From: Mesorhizobium sp. SOD10 | GTDB lineage: Bacteria; Pseudomonadota; Alphaproteobacteria; Rhizobiales; Rhizobiaceae | Length of the DNA stretch: 64,000 nucleotides | Assembly (NCBI GenBank): GCA_000824805.1 | Contig: CCNA01000022.1 | Location: forward strand, 102,378 to 166,377 | Direction of reading: 5' to 3' | In this document: positions 55,314 to 64,000 of the stretch, one piece after another | Numbering within the stretch: position 1 is the stretch's first letter | Layout of the letters: each line of letters starts with the position of its first letter | Translations under genes and position numbers: made by a program | Notes under the pieces: model-generated | The model's input: the letters and a program-made list of their open reading frames with translations, nothing else | The model's database searches: none | What the model was told of the DNA's origin: nothing

Positions 55314-56540
55314 ATGACCCTTGGCCTGAAACTCGCCCCGCAGCACCGCGTCTATGCCGGCTTTGCGATCTATTCCTTTGCCATGGGCAACATCTTCCCG
55401 CGACTGCCCGACATCAAGGGTGCCATGGGAATCGAGGACGGCACGCTCGGGCTCGCGCTGATCGGCACGCCGATCGGCACCCTGGTCGCGCTGACGCTGG
55501 CGACGCCGCTCCTTGAACGTGTCGGCTTTCGCCGTGCGCTGCTGTGGCTGGTGCCGCTACTTGGTCTCGCCTATGCCCTCGCCGTGCACGCGCCAGGCCC
55601 GGCGCCTCTGTTTCTGATGCTGCTTCCGGTCGGATTGATGATCGGCAGCATCGAGATCATCTTGAATGTCGAGGCCGACAGGACCGAGTTCCTGCTCAAA
55701 CGCCGCATCATGAACCGGGCGCATTCGTTCTGGAGCATCGGCTTCTTCGGCGCCGGGCTGTTCGGCGGTGCGCTGGCGCATCTCGGCCTGTCGCCGCAAC
55801 TGCATCTGGCGGTGGTGGTGCCGATGGTGTCGGTTGCGGTGGCGCTGTTCCTCGGTGGCTTCGAACCGGCTCCTGCCCGCTTCGCCGCGTCCGGCGACAA
55901 AGCGCCGATGTTCGCCCGGCCGACGCTGCCGATCCTGATCCTCGTCGGGGTGACGCTGTCGGCCATGCTGATGGAAGGCGCCAGCATGGACTGGTCGGCG
56001 ATCTATATGCGCACCGTGTTCGACTCGGGCCCGTTCATTGCCGGGATCACGGTCGCGTTGTTCGCCTTCTCGCAGGCGACGACGCGCTTCTTCGCCGACA
56101 AATTCGTCGACCGCTACTCGCCGAACGGCGTGGCGCGCGTGCTGTTGGCGACAATGATGGCCGGCGTCTTCATCGTCTTCTTCTCGCCCCTGTCCGTCGT
56201 CTCGATGCTCGGCTTTGCACTTCTCGGGATCGGCAGCAGCGCCATCTTCCCGCTAGCGATCTCGGCGGCGGCCCAGCGAACCGACCGTCCCGCGGCGATC
56301 AACGTGGCGGCGCTGTCGCAGATATCCTTCGTCGCCTTCCTGCTTGGCCCGCCGCTGCTCGGCTTCGTCTCCGACCACTGGGGCATCCGCTCGGCCTATG
56401 GCATCGGCATTCCATTCATCGTGCTCAGCCTGGCGGCAGCCGGCGCGCTCGGCCGGCGATCGCCGTCGAACGCCATACCGGACGGCACGGAATCCGGCTT
56501 GCCAGGAGAAAGGGTTCCGGCGCGGGCCTATGAGGCATGA
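55314..56540 (+). CDS. MFS transporter, YbjJ-like
   Basis: A 408-aa, 12-helix protein. YAGFAIYSFAMGNIFPRLPD and IKGAMGIEDGTLGLALIGTP resemble the YbjJ/FucP-like group, and RRIMNRAHSFWSIGFFGAGL is in the middle. The ATG at 55314 is chosen because the one at 55254 overlaps an operator box, but neither has a good ribosome site. With the divergent DeoR repressor it may import a sugar or related metabolite. Substrate not shown by sequence. Confidence 0.82.
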   Translation: MTLGLKLAPQHRVYAGFAIYSFAMGNIFPRLPDIKGAMGIEDGTLGLALIGTPIGTLVALTLATPLLERVGFRRALLWLVPLLGLAYALAVHAPGPAPLFLMLLPVGLMIGSIEIILNVEADRTEFLLKRRIMNRAHSFWSIGFFGAGLFGGALAHLGLSPQLHLAVVVPMVSVAVALFLGGFEPAPARFAASGDKAPMFARPTLPILILVGVTLSAMLMEGASMDWSAIYMRTVFDSGPFIAGITVALFAFSQATTRFFADKFVDRYSPNGVARVLLATMMAGVFIVFFSPLSVVSMLGFALLGIGSSAIFPLAISAAAQRTDRPAAINVAALSQISFVAFLLGPPLLGFVSDHWGIRSAYGIGIPFIVLSLAAAGALGRRSPSNAIPDGTESGLPGERVPARAYEA

Positions 56541-56736
56541 ACGGCCCGCCCCACAGCGCCACTTAATGAAGCGGACCAGGACGGCTTGAAGGCTATCGCG
56601 GGTTGGTGCGCCGGCAGACGCTGCGATTCCGCACGGGAGAACCGGGCGGTCGGGCCACTGCTTGCGTTGCGGCGGCTTGACGAAAGCGCGCGCGGCTGAA
56701 ATTGAAAGAGGCCTGATACTGTGCCAAAAGCGATTG

Positions 56737-57888
56737 ATGCGCGTCATCACCACACAACAAGAACTCGAGAGCGTTGTCGCGGCGTTCGAAAAGTCGGAAT
56801 TCGTTACCGTCGATACCGAATTCATCCGCGAGACGACCTTCTGGCCGATCCTCTGTCTGATCCAGATCGCCGCGCCTGGGATCGAGGCGCTTATCGATCC
56901 GTTGGCGCCCGGCATCGACCTGAAGCCGTTTTTCCGGCTCATGGCCAATGAAGCGGTGCTGAAGGTCTTCCACGCGGCGCGCCAGGACATCGAAATCATC
57001 GTCCATCTCGGCGATCTGGTGCCGCATCCGGTGTTCGACACGCAGGTGGCGGCGATGGTCTGCGGCTTCGGCGACAGCGTTTCCTACGACCAGCTCGTGC
57101 AGAAGGTCACCGGGGCAAGGCTGGACAAGTCCTCGCGCTTCACCGACTGGCGGCACCGGCCGCTCTCCGACAAGCAGCTCGAATACGCGCTTGCCGACGT
57201 CACCCACCTGATCAAGGTCTACCAGCATCTCAGCGCCGAGCTGAAGCGCGAGGATCGCGCCCATTGGCTGAACGAGGAGATGGATATCCTCACCTCGCGC
57301 GAGACCTACGATCCGCATCCCGAGGACGCCTGGAAGCGGCTGAAGATGCGGCTGCGCAAGCCGCAGGAGCTGGCGATCGTGCAGGCGGTGGCCGCCTGGC
57401 GCGAGCGCGAGGCACGCGAGCGCGACGTGCCGCGCGGCCGCGTGCTCAAGGACGATGCCATCTACGAGATTGCGCAGCAGGCGCCGCGCGACGCGGCAGC
57501 GCTCGGCAAGCTGCGCACCACGCCGAAAGGCTGGGAACGCTCCGCCACGGCCACGGCGCTGCTTGGCGCGGTCAACGCCGCCCTTGCCCTACCCAAGGAC
57601 GCGATGCCGAAACTGCCGAAAAGCGTGCAGCCGCCCGAGGGATCGAGCGCGGCGGCGGAACTGCTCAAGGTGCTGCTCAGGATCGTCGCCGAGAAGGAAG
57701 GCGTCGCCACCAAGGTGCTCGCCTCCAGCGACGATATCGACCGCATAGCGGCCGAAGCCGACGAAGCCGACGTGCCGGCACTGCAGGGCTGGCGGCGCAC
57801 GGTTTTCGGCGAGCAGGCGCTAAGGCTGGTGCGCGGCGAGATCGGCATCAAGTTCGACAAGCGCAGAATCGCGGTGTTCGACCTGTAG
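56737..57888 (+). CDS. rnd: Ribonuclease D
   Basis: A 383-aa 3-prime to 5-prime exonuclease. The DEDDy residues are VTVDTEFIRETTF (Asp, Glu), FHAARQDIEIIVHLG (Asp) and LEYALADVTHLIKVY (Tyr, Asp). The HRDC domain begins near residue 205 with ERDVPRGRVLKDDAIYEIA. It trims tRNA 3-prime ends. The start chosen is ATG 56737; a TTG just before is possible. Linked to aspS in relatives, here separated by the DeoR/MFS pair. Confidence 0.93.
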   Translation: MRVITTQQELESVVAAFEKSEFVTVDTEFIRETTFWPILCLIQIAAPGIEALIDPLAPGIDLKPFFRLMANEAVLKVFHAARQDIEIIVHLGDLVPHPVFDTQVAAMVCGFGDSVSYDQLVQKVTGARLDKSSRFTDWRHRPLSDKQLEYALADVTHLIKVYQHLSAELKREDRAHWLNEEMDILTSRETYDPHPEDAWKRLKMRLRKPQELAIVQAVAAWREREARERDVPRGRVLKDDAIYEIAQQAPRDAAALGKLRTTPKGWERSATATALLGAVNAALALPKDAMPKLPKSVQPPEGSSAAAELLKVLLRIVAEKEGVATKVLASSDDIDRIAAEADEADVPALQGWRRTVFGEQALRLVRGEIGIKFDKRRIAVFDL

Positions 57889-57926
57889 CGTCAAACCAGC
57901 CCCAGCAGGTGCAGCGCGAACCAGAT

Positions 57927-58310
57927 TCAGGCGACGAGAAGTATGCCCGCGCCAAGGAAAAAGGCGCGGCTGCGGTGCAGCATATAGTTTCTGTCGAGGT
58001 GCACCCAGGCGTGGACATAGCGCGTGACTATGAAGAGCCACATCAGTGCCAGCGTCAGATAGTTCACGCCGTTGGTGACGAACAGCGCCAGGCACAGAAC
58101 GTGGAAGAGAACCGGCAGCTCGAACTGGTTGATCAGATTGTTGGCGACGGTGACGCTCGAGGCGGGCTCGGTCGAACGGACCTTGTACTGGCTGATCCTG
58201 GCCTCGCCCGACTTCACGGCGAGATAGCGCCGCTTCAGCATCACCAGATAGACGATATAGACGAGGAGCACATGCGCCAGCATCGGCCAGAAGATGGCGG
58301 TCTGGCGCAT
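57927..58310 (-). CDS. MAPEG-family membrane protein
   Basis: A 127-aa protein with four helices. RQTAIFWPMLAHVLLVYIVY, LINQFELPVLFHVLCLALFV and RYVHAWVHLDRNYMLHRSRA match MAPEG (membrane-associated eicosanoid/glutathione metabolism) proteins. The NQFELPVLFH segment carries the glutathione-site pattern. Bacterial members are mostly uncharacterised. The ATG is at 58310. Confidence 0.85.
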   Translation of the reverse strand: MRQTAIFWPMLAHVLLVYIVYLVMLKRRYLAVKSGEARISQYKVRSTEPASSVTVANNLINQFELPVLFHVLCLALFVTNGVNYLTLALMWLFIVTRYVHAWVHLDRNYMLHRSRAFFLGAGILLVA

Positions 58311-58339
58311 CCGTTGCCTGTCCTTTCTCTCTGTTTAGC

Positions 58340-58383
58340 GCAATTCCGGACGAAAAACCGCTTTACACTTTTTCTGGAATTGC
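58340..58383. repeat. Palindromic repeat, GCAATTCC family, adjacent to a stop codon
   Basis: GCAATTCC and GGAATTGC flank an interior with GACGAAAAACCGCTTTACAC. It ends one base before the TAA of the minus-strand gene starting at 59029 (stop 58385-58387). It is the same family as 30076-30117. Confidence 0.75.
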
Positions 58384-58979
58384 TTTAGCGCCGCCGCTGC
58401 CCCGTCAGCGCGAAGACCGCGATGACGAAGACCGGGATCGCCAGCAGCGCGAATTTGGTGACGGTCAGCGACGAGGCGAAGGCCAGCGAATCGGGGTTGG
58501 CCAGCTGGAAATCGGAAAGCAGCCGCGCCAACGCGAAATTCTGGGCATAGTCAGCGACCGCATAGGGAAGCACCAGCAACAGCGAGAACAATGCCTGGAG
58601 CTGCGCCGGCATGGCGCGGAACGTGCTGAGCCGCCGCCCGAAGCCAAGGATAAGGCTCACCAGCGTCAGCGACAGCAGCGCCGGGAACAGAAGGTCGAAG
58701 GTCAGGTAGTGCCAGACGATGATGATCTCGCCGCCGCGCCGGCCGAGCGCGGTGAGCCAGGCCATGCCTTCATCGGGCGTGAATCCGGCGACGCGCATGT
58801 CGAGTGAGATCAAGCCGCCGCTCAAGCGCTGGAAATAGAGAAACTCCAGCGCCGTCATGACGAGGAACAGCGCAATCGAGGCGATAGAGAGCGCCGCCGC
58901 GTGACGCGACAGCCGCAGCACCGCCGCGCTCAAATCACGCCACGGTCCCCGCTGGCGGTCGGACTGATCGGCCTGCCGA

Positions 58980-60482
<1,503 letters not shown>

Positions 60483-60622
60483 GGCCAGTCCTTTTGAATG
60501 CGGAAAAGGCGCTGTGCCGATTGGCCAGCGCCGACTCTCATCTTCCCTTTCAGGATTGGCGCTGGCTGGTAACACGTCCCGGGACGGAAGGAAAGCGGGT
60601 CGTTTACTCGACGCGCCGGTTC

Positions 60623-61072
60623 CTATTCGGCGCCAAGAAGGGCATCGAGCAAAGCATGACGCGGCGACGCAAAAGGATTGACGACAGTTACGCCGCCCCA
60701 AGTAAAGCCGTCTTGTAGGTCTTCTGACAGAAGGAGCCGGCAACCCGCTTGCGAAGCGGCGGAAAGAATGACCGCATCCCAGATACCAAAATGATGATCG
60801 GCGGCCAGATCGGCTGCCATCATCATCACTTCGGGTGTCGTCCCGGTGATCGGAAATACGTCTCGCCAACTCAGCAGTGCGTCCCGAGCTTTTTCCGGCG
60901 ATCGCCCGGCCTTGCGGGCAAGCACATTGTACAGTTCACCCAGGACCTGAATCGGAACGATGGCAGTCTCTTGGGGAACGCTGCGCAAAAAGTTGAGAGT
61001 GGTATCGCGTTTTTCAACGCTGTTGACCCCTTCCGCGTAGACGAGGATGTTGGTGTCAAGTGCGACCTTCAC
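60623..61072 (-). CDS. vapC: PIN-domain toxin (VapC-like)
   Basis: A 149-aa PIN-fold RNase. Acidic residues are in VALDTNILVYAEG (Asp), IQVLGELYNVL (Glu), and FGIWDAVILSAASQAGCRLL (Asp), with LLSEDLQDG near the end giving the fourth. The start is GTG at 61072 and overlaps the antitoxin stop by 4 nt. Toxicity is inferred from the family. It forms a module with the Phd-like gene upstream. Confidence 0.88.
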   Translation of the reverse strand: MKVALDTNILVYAEGVNSVEKRDTTLNFLRSVPQETAIVPIQVLGELYNVLARKAGRSPEKARDALLSWRDVFPITGTTPEVMMMAADLAADHHFGIWDAVILSAASQAGCRLLLSEDLQDGFTWGGVTVVNPFASPRHALLDALLGAE

Positions 61073-61314
61073 CGGTCGTCCTCATAAAGCTCGTCACGGG
61101 TCCAATGTCCCGCTTGCACGACCGGCTGCCGTTCAAGTCGTGACAACAAAGCCGCGCGCGAGCGGGCAGGCACGCCTTCGTGCCTATCGACAGGCACGAT
61201 CCGAGCCACTGGACGTCCATGGCTGGTCACGACGTAGCTCTGGCCCTCACGTACCTCACGAAGGATATGAGAGAATCTACGATTGGCATCGGCAGCCGAT
61301 ACGGCTTCATCCAC
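61069..61314 (-). CDS. Phd/YefM-type antitoxin
   Basis: An 81-aa protein. AVSAADANRRFSHILREVRE and GQSYVVTSHGRPVARIVPVD are the Phd/YefM fold (DNA-binding N-terminal), and the C-terminal tail is toxin-binding. The start is GTG at 61314 with AGGTG upstream. A perfect inverted repeat 13 nt before it is the likely autoregulatory site. Coupled to vapC. Confidence 0.85.
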   Translation of the reverse strand: MDEAVSAADANRRFSHILREVREGQSYVVTSHGRPVARIVPVDRHEGVPARSRAALLSRLERQPVVQAGHWTRDELYEDDR

Positions 61315-61326
61315 GGTTGCACCTAT

Positions 61327-61347
61327 CTGTAGTTATTTTCACTACAG
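61327..61347. promoter_or_regulatory. Operator of the Phd/VapC module
   Basis: CTGTAGT-TATTTTC-ACTACAG, a perfect 7-bp inverted repeat with a 7-nt AT-rich spacer, just upstream of the antitoxin start. Typical geometry for antitoxin binding over a -10 region. Confidence 0.75.
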
Positions 61348-61434
61348 TAGCGATGGTGGCCGTATTTATCAAGCATCTTGGGTCGTGACCTGCGCCACCA
61401 CTGTTTGCAGTCGCACAAAAGTGACTGCAATTTA

Positions 61435-62952
61435 ATGCGACATCCGGGCCGAGGCGTGATAACCGCCCGGTCGCACCGGTTCGCCCCCAAGCCGGGCCTA
61501 GAATCGCGAATACAGATCAGGGCGTTTTCCTTGAACCGCATCATCCCGCTCATCCTGGCGGTCGCTCTTTTCATGGAGAACATGGATTCGACCGTGATCG
61601 CCACGTCGCTGCCGGCGATCGCTGTCGATATCCACACCAGCCCGATCGCGCTCAAGCTGGCGCTGACGGCCTATCTGGTGTCGCTGGCGATCTTCATTCC
61701 GATCAGCGGCTGGATGGCGGACCGGTTCGGGGCCAAGACGGTGTTCCGCGCTGCGATCGGTGTCTTCATCGCCGGCTCGGTCGCGTGCGCGTTTTCCAAT
61801 TCGCTGCCGGCTTTCGTGGTGTCGCGCTTCCTGCAAGGTATCGGCGGCGCGATGATGACACCGGTCGGCCGCCTGGTGCTGGTGCGCGCCACGCCGAAGA
61901 ACGAACTGGTCGCGGCAATGTCCTGGCTGACCGTGCCGGCACTGGTCGGACCGCTGGTCGGCCCGCCGATCGGCGGCTTCATCACCACCTATTTCACCTG
62001 GCACTGGATTTTTCTGATCAATGTGCCGATCGGCTTGCTGGGCATCCGGCTCGCCACGCGGTTCTTGCCCGAAACCGAGCCTGCGGAGACACCGCCGCTC
62101 GATTTCCCGGGATTTGTGCTCAGCGGTCTCGCGGCGTCCGGCGTCGTCTTCGGCCTTTCCGTCGTCAGCCTGCCGGCGCTGCCGCCGATGGCCGGCTTCA
62201 TCACGGTGGCGATTGGGGTGATCTCTGGCATGCTGTATCTCCTCCATGCACGGCGCGCCAGGAACCCGCTGCTGGCGCTGGAGCTGTTCCGCAACCAAGT
62301 CTTCCGGTCCTCGGTGCTCGGCGGCTCGCTGTTTCGCATCGGCATCGGCGCGGTGCCGTTCCTTTTGCCGCTGATGTTCCAGATCGGCTTCGGGCTGACG
62401 CCGTTCCAGTCGGGCATGATCACCTTCGTCTCGGCGATCGGCGCCATCGGCATGAAGTTCGTCACCGCGCTGCTGTTCCGGCTCGCCGGCTTCCGGCGCG
62501 TGCTGATCTGGGGCGCGCTGGTAGCGGCCGCCTCGATCGCCATCTACGGCCTGTTCACGCCGCAGACGCCTTACGCGCTGATGCTGGCGATCCTTTTGGT
62601 GGGCGGCTTCATCCGCTCGATGTTCTTCACCGGCGTCAATGCGCTCTCCTATGCCGAGATCACGCCCGCCGACACCAGCAAGGCCACGCCGATCACCGCG
62701 GTTTTCCAGCAATTGTCGATCGCGATGGGGGTGGCGCTGGCCGGCGGCATCCTCGAAGTGTCGACCTCGATCCATGGCGGGCCGCTGACCCTGCGGGACT
62801 TCCATATCGCCTTCTTCATCGTGGCAGCCGTCTCCGCGGCAGCCTCGATCTCCTTCATGCGGCTTGCGCCGGAGGCCGGCAGTGCCGTCTCGGGGCATGG
62901 CCGGCTGACGACGCCGAGGACGCTGGAGACTGCGGGGACCGCGGGGAAGTAA
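61435..62952 (+). CDS. DHA2-family (EmrB/QacA-like) MFS exporter
   Basis: A 505-aa protein (longer frame 524 aa) with about 14 helices. FMENMDSTVIATSLPAIAVD is the family's helix-1 motif, GWMADRFGAKTVFRAAIGVF is motif A, and PALVGPLVGPPIGGFITTYF is motif C. Proton-driven export of toxic compounds is likely. The ATG at 61435 is used, but a TTG at 61531 right before LNRIIPLILAV gives the usual N-terminus and may be the real start. No adaptor (HlyD-type) gene is near. Confidence 0.85.
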   Translation: MRHPGRGVITARSHRFAPKPGLESRIQIRAFSLNRIIPLILAVALFMENMDSTVIATSLPAIAVDIHTSPIALKLALTAYLVSLAIFIPISGWMADRFGAKTVFRAAIGVFIAGSVACAFSNSLPAFVVSRFLQGIGGAMMTPVGRLVLVRATPKNELVAAMSWLTVPALVGPLVGPPIGGFITTYFTWHWIFLINVPIGLLGIRLATRFLPETEPAETPPLDFPGFVLSGLAASGVVFGLSVVSLPALPPMAGFITVAIGVISGMLYLLHARRARNPLLALELFRNQVFRSSVLGGSLFRIGIGAVPFLLPLMFQIGFGLTPFQSGMITFVSAIGAIGMKFVTALLFRLAGFRRVLIWGALVAAASIAIYGLFTPQTPYALMLAILLVGGFIRSMFFTGVNALSYAEITPADTSKATPITAVFQQLSIAMGVALAGGILEVSTSIHGGPLTLRDFHIAFFIVAAVSAAASISFMRLAPEAGSAVSGHGRLTTPRTLETAGTAGK

Positions 62953-62999
62953 TGGTCGGCGGCCGCCCGGCCCTTCGCAGGCTCAGGGCGTTCGAAGCT

Positions 63000-63025
63000 C
63001 GAAAAGCCAAGCAATTGGCTTTTCG
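63000..63025. terminator. Bidirectional hairpin between convergent genes
   Basis: CGAAAAGCCAA-GCAA-TTGGCTTTTCG, an 11-bp perfect stem, in the gap between the exporter (stop 62952) and rlmE (stop 63047). The T run lies within the stem, so strength is uncertain. Confidence 0.65.
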
Positions 63026-63046
63026 TCCGCTAGCGCGGACCGCTTC

Positions 63047-63742
63047 TCACCCCTTAAACTCCTTCGCCAGCAAGTACAGCTCCACCGATTCATCGCGCGA
63101 AGCCGGTGGCTTCACATGATGGACGGAGCGGAAATTCTGCTTCAGCAGTGACAAGAGCTCGTTCTCGGCGCCGCCCTGGAATGTCTTGGCAAGGAAGTGC
63201 CCGCCCGGCTTCAGAACGTGCAGCGCGAAATCGGCCGCGACTTCGCACAGATGCATGGTGCGCAGATGATCGGTGCGGCGATGTCCGGTCGTGGGCGCCG
63301 CCATATCGGACAGCACCACGTCCGGCTGTCCACCCAGCGCCTCAGCAAGTTTTTGCGGCGCGTCCGGATCGAGAAAATCCATCCGCAGGATGACAGCGCC
63401 CGGAACCGCATCCATTTCGAGATAGTCGATGCCGACGACGTGCGGATTCTCGGCGCTCGATTTCGTCCGCGCGGCCGCCACCTGGCACCAGCCGCCGGGC
63501 GCGGCACCCAGGTCGATGACCTTCATGCCGGGCTTCAGCAGATGATGCTTGTCGTCGATCTCAATCAGCTTGTAGGCGGCGCGGGAGCGATAGCCGTCGG
63601 CCTTGGAGCGCTGCACATAGGGATCGTTCATGTGACGCTCGAGCCAGCGGCGCGACGATTCCTTCAAGCCGCTCTTCTTCTTGATCCTGGTCTTCAGGAC
63701 GCGCAGGCTGGTTGAGCCCGGCTTTTCGGGTTTCTTCGTCAT
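63047..63742 (-). CDS. rlmE: 23S rRNA (uridine-2'-O-) methyltransferase RlmE
   Basis: A 231-aa FtsJ/RrmJ enzyme that methylates U2552 in the A loop. SAM motif VIDLGAAPGGWCQVA; the catalytic K-D-K-E is spread across YRSRAAYKLIEID, VVLSDMAAPTTGH, HFLAKTFQGG and ESVELYLLAKEF. The N-terminal 30 residues are basic. ATG at 63742. A possible short frame upstream is not accepted as a gene. Confidence 0.95.
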   Translation of the reverse strand: MTKKPEKPGSTSLRVLKTRIKKKSGLKESSRRWLERHMNDPYVQRSKADGYRSRAAYKLIEIDDKHHLLKPGMKVIDLGAAPGGWCQVAAARTKSSAENPHVVGIDYLEMDAVPGAVILRMDFLDPDAPQKLAEALGGQPDVVLSDMAAPTTGHRRTDHLRTMHLCEVAADFALHVLKPGGHFLAKTFQGGAENELLSLLKQNFRSVHHVKPPASRDESVELYLLAKEFKG

Positions 63743-64000
63743 TGCCTCATTTCTTGCCCGAGCATGATCCTGTGCGAAAACCGATCGCCGCTTTTCGCTT
63801 CCCCGGCCCTGAAATTCAGGATCAGGACTTCTGGTCCACTTCTTCTCGCTCGCTTCGTCGTGCCGGTCTTGCGGCGACTTCGCGTTTCACGGAGGGCTTC
63901 CCCCACTCCGTCGCCGCTTCGCGGCGCCACCTCTCCCCCCTCCGGAGGGAGAGGAAGGGAGCCGGCTGGAATCGCCTCGCGCCTTTCCTCTCCCCCGTCG
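63743..64000. other. Repeat-rich tail of the window upstream of rlmE
   Basis: Contains a palindromic element at 63766-63823 (GATCCTG ... GCGAAAA ... TTTTCGC ... CAGGATC) and a CTCTCCC/GGGAGAG hairpin near 63931-63956 related to the 48.4-kb repeat. A 63-aa minus-strand frame over this stretch is composed of repeat sequence and is not called. Confidence 0.6.

Noticed and set aside
60483..60869. N-terminal extension of guaB
   Set aside because: It would overlap vapC and give a 629-aa protein. IMPDH is normally about 490-500 aa and starts at MAKII.
61498..62898. A 466-aa minus-strand frame opposite the EmrB-type exporter
   Set aside because: Extremely charged, repeat-like composition. The plus-strand product has clear MFS motifs.
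63739..63930. A 63-aa frame overlapping the rlmE start as ATGA
   Set aside because: Made mainly of repeat sequence. The overlap suggests coupling, but no conserved domain or ribosome site is visible.

Overview
The window is GC-rich, tightly packed chromosomal DNA. It reads as a member of the Hyphomicrobiales (rhizobia), most like Mesorhizobium or a close relative. This placement is inferred from content and not from any search. The evidence includes a MarR-family LdtR-type regulator next to an L,D-transpeptidase, an OpgC glucan-modifying protein, a cysteine-free HemB metal site of alphaproteobacterial type, a GT90 LPS-type glycosyltransferase, a K+-independent-type H+-pyrophosphatase, and several families of palindromic intergenic repeats of the kind common in rhizobia. 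No rRNA, tRNA, CRISPR array, insertion sequence or prophage was recognised.

Layout. 1-7.1 kb: envelope and lipid genes. An ElaB/YqjD-like fragment, a MerR regulator and ihfA precede fabH-plsX (acyl chain initiation and phospholipid entry), yceD, a Cbp3-type bc1 assembly factor, bamE, and a cupin plus glycosyltransferase pair bracketed by two strong terminators. 7.1-15 kb: hppA, a DUF2165 membrane protein, an osmoprotectant ABC importer in the order osmF-yehY-yehX-yehW, and an FMN reductase. 15-23 kb: a minus-strand riboflavin/growth block, glyA - secreted protein - nrdR - ribD - ribE - O-methyltransferase - ribH - nusB - MFS, with overlapping start/stop codons between ribH, nusB and the MFS gene. 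23-30 kb: a CPA1 antiporter, the ldtR and ldtP pair, a valine-pathway hydrolase and a DUF2066 protein. 30-38 kb: hemB, a MntA/HepT-type toxin-antitoxin pair, a DHFR-like reductase, ppk2, an aldo/keto reductase, the GT90 enzyme, and a divergent GntR/MFS pair around a palindromic operator.

38.5-40.2 kb is the most unusual stretch. Two tandem paralogous microproteins (45 and 47 aa, sharing an MHPxxxLFxDIYRNxWGI head and a very basic tail) sit beside a divergent LacI-family regulator. Three near-identical palindromes of the form TTGRATCGATYCAA lie upstream of the three genes. This looks like a compact, autoregulated LacI regulon whose output is two undescribed microproteins. It is the leading candidate for a new system here.

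40-64 kb: opgC, an esterase, a SthA-like flavoprotein without redox cysteines, an isoprenylcysteine-methyltransferase-like membrane enzyme, an RDD protein, bpt (N-degron leucyltransferase), two transporters, parC, a large secreted protein, aspS, a DeoR/MFS divergent pair with TTTGTGCA repeats, rnd, a MAPEG protein, an unknown membrane protein overlapping guaB, a Phd/VapC module with a palindromic operator, an EmrB-type exporter and rlmE. Several intergenic palindromes begin at or within a few bases of the stop codon of the preceding minus-strand gene. They share a similar core, so one mobile or terminator-like repeat superfamily may be trimming gene ends throughout the window.
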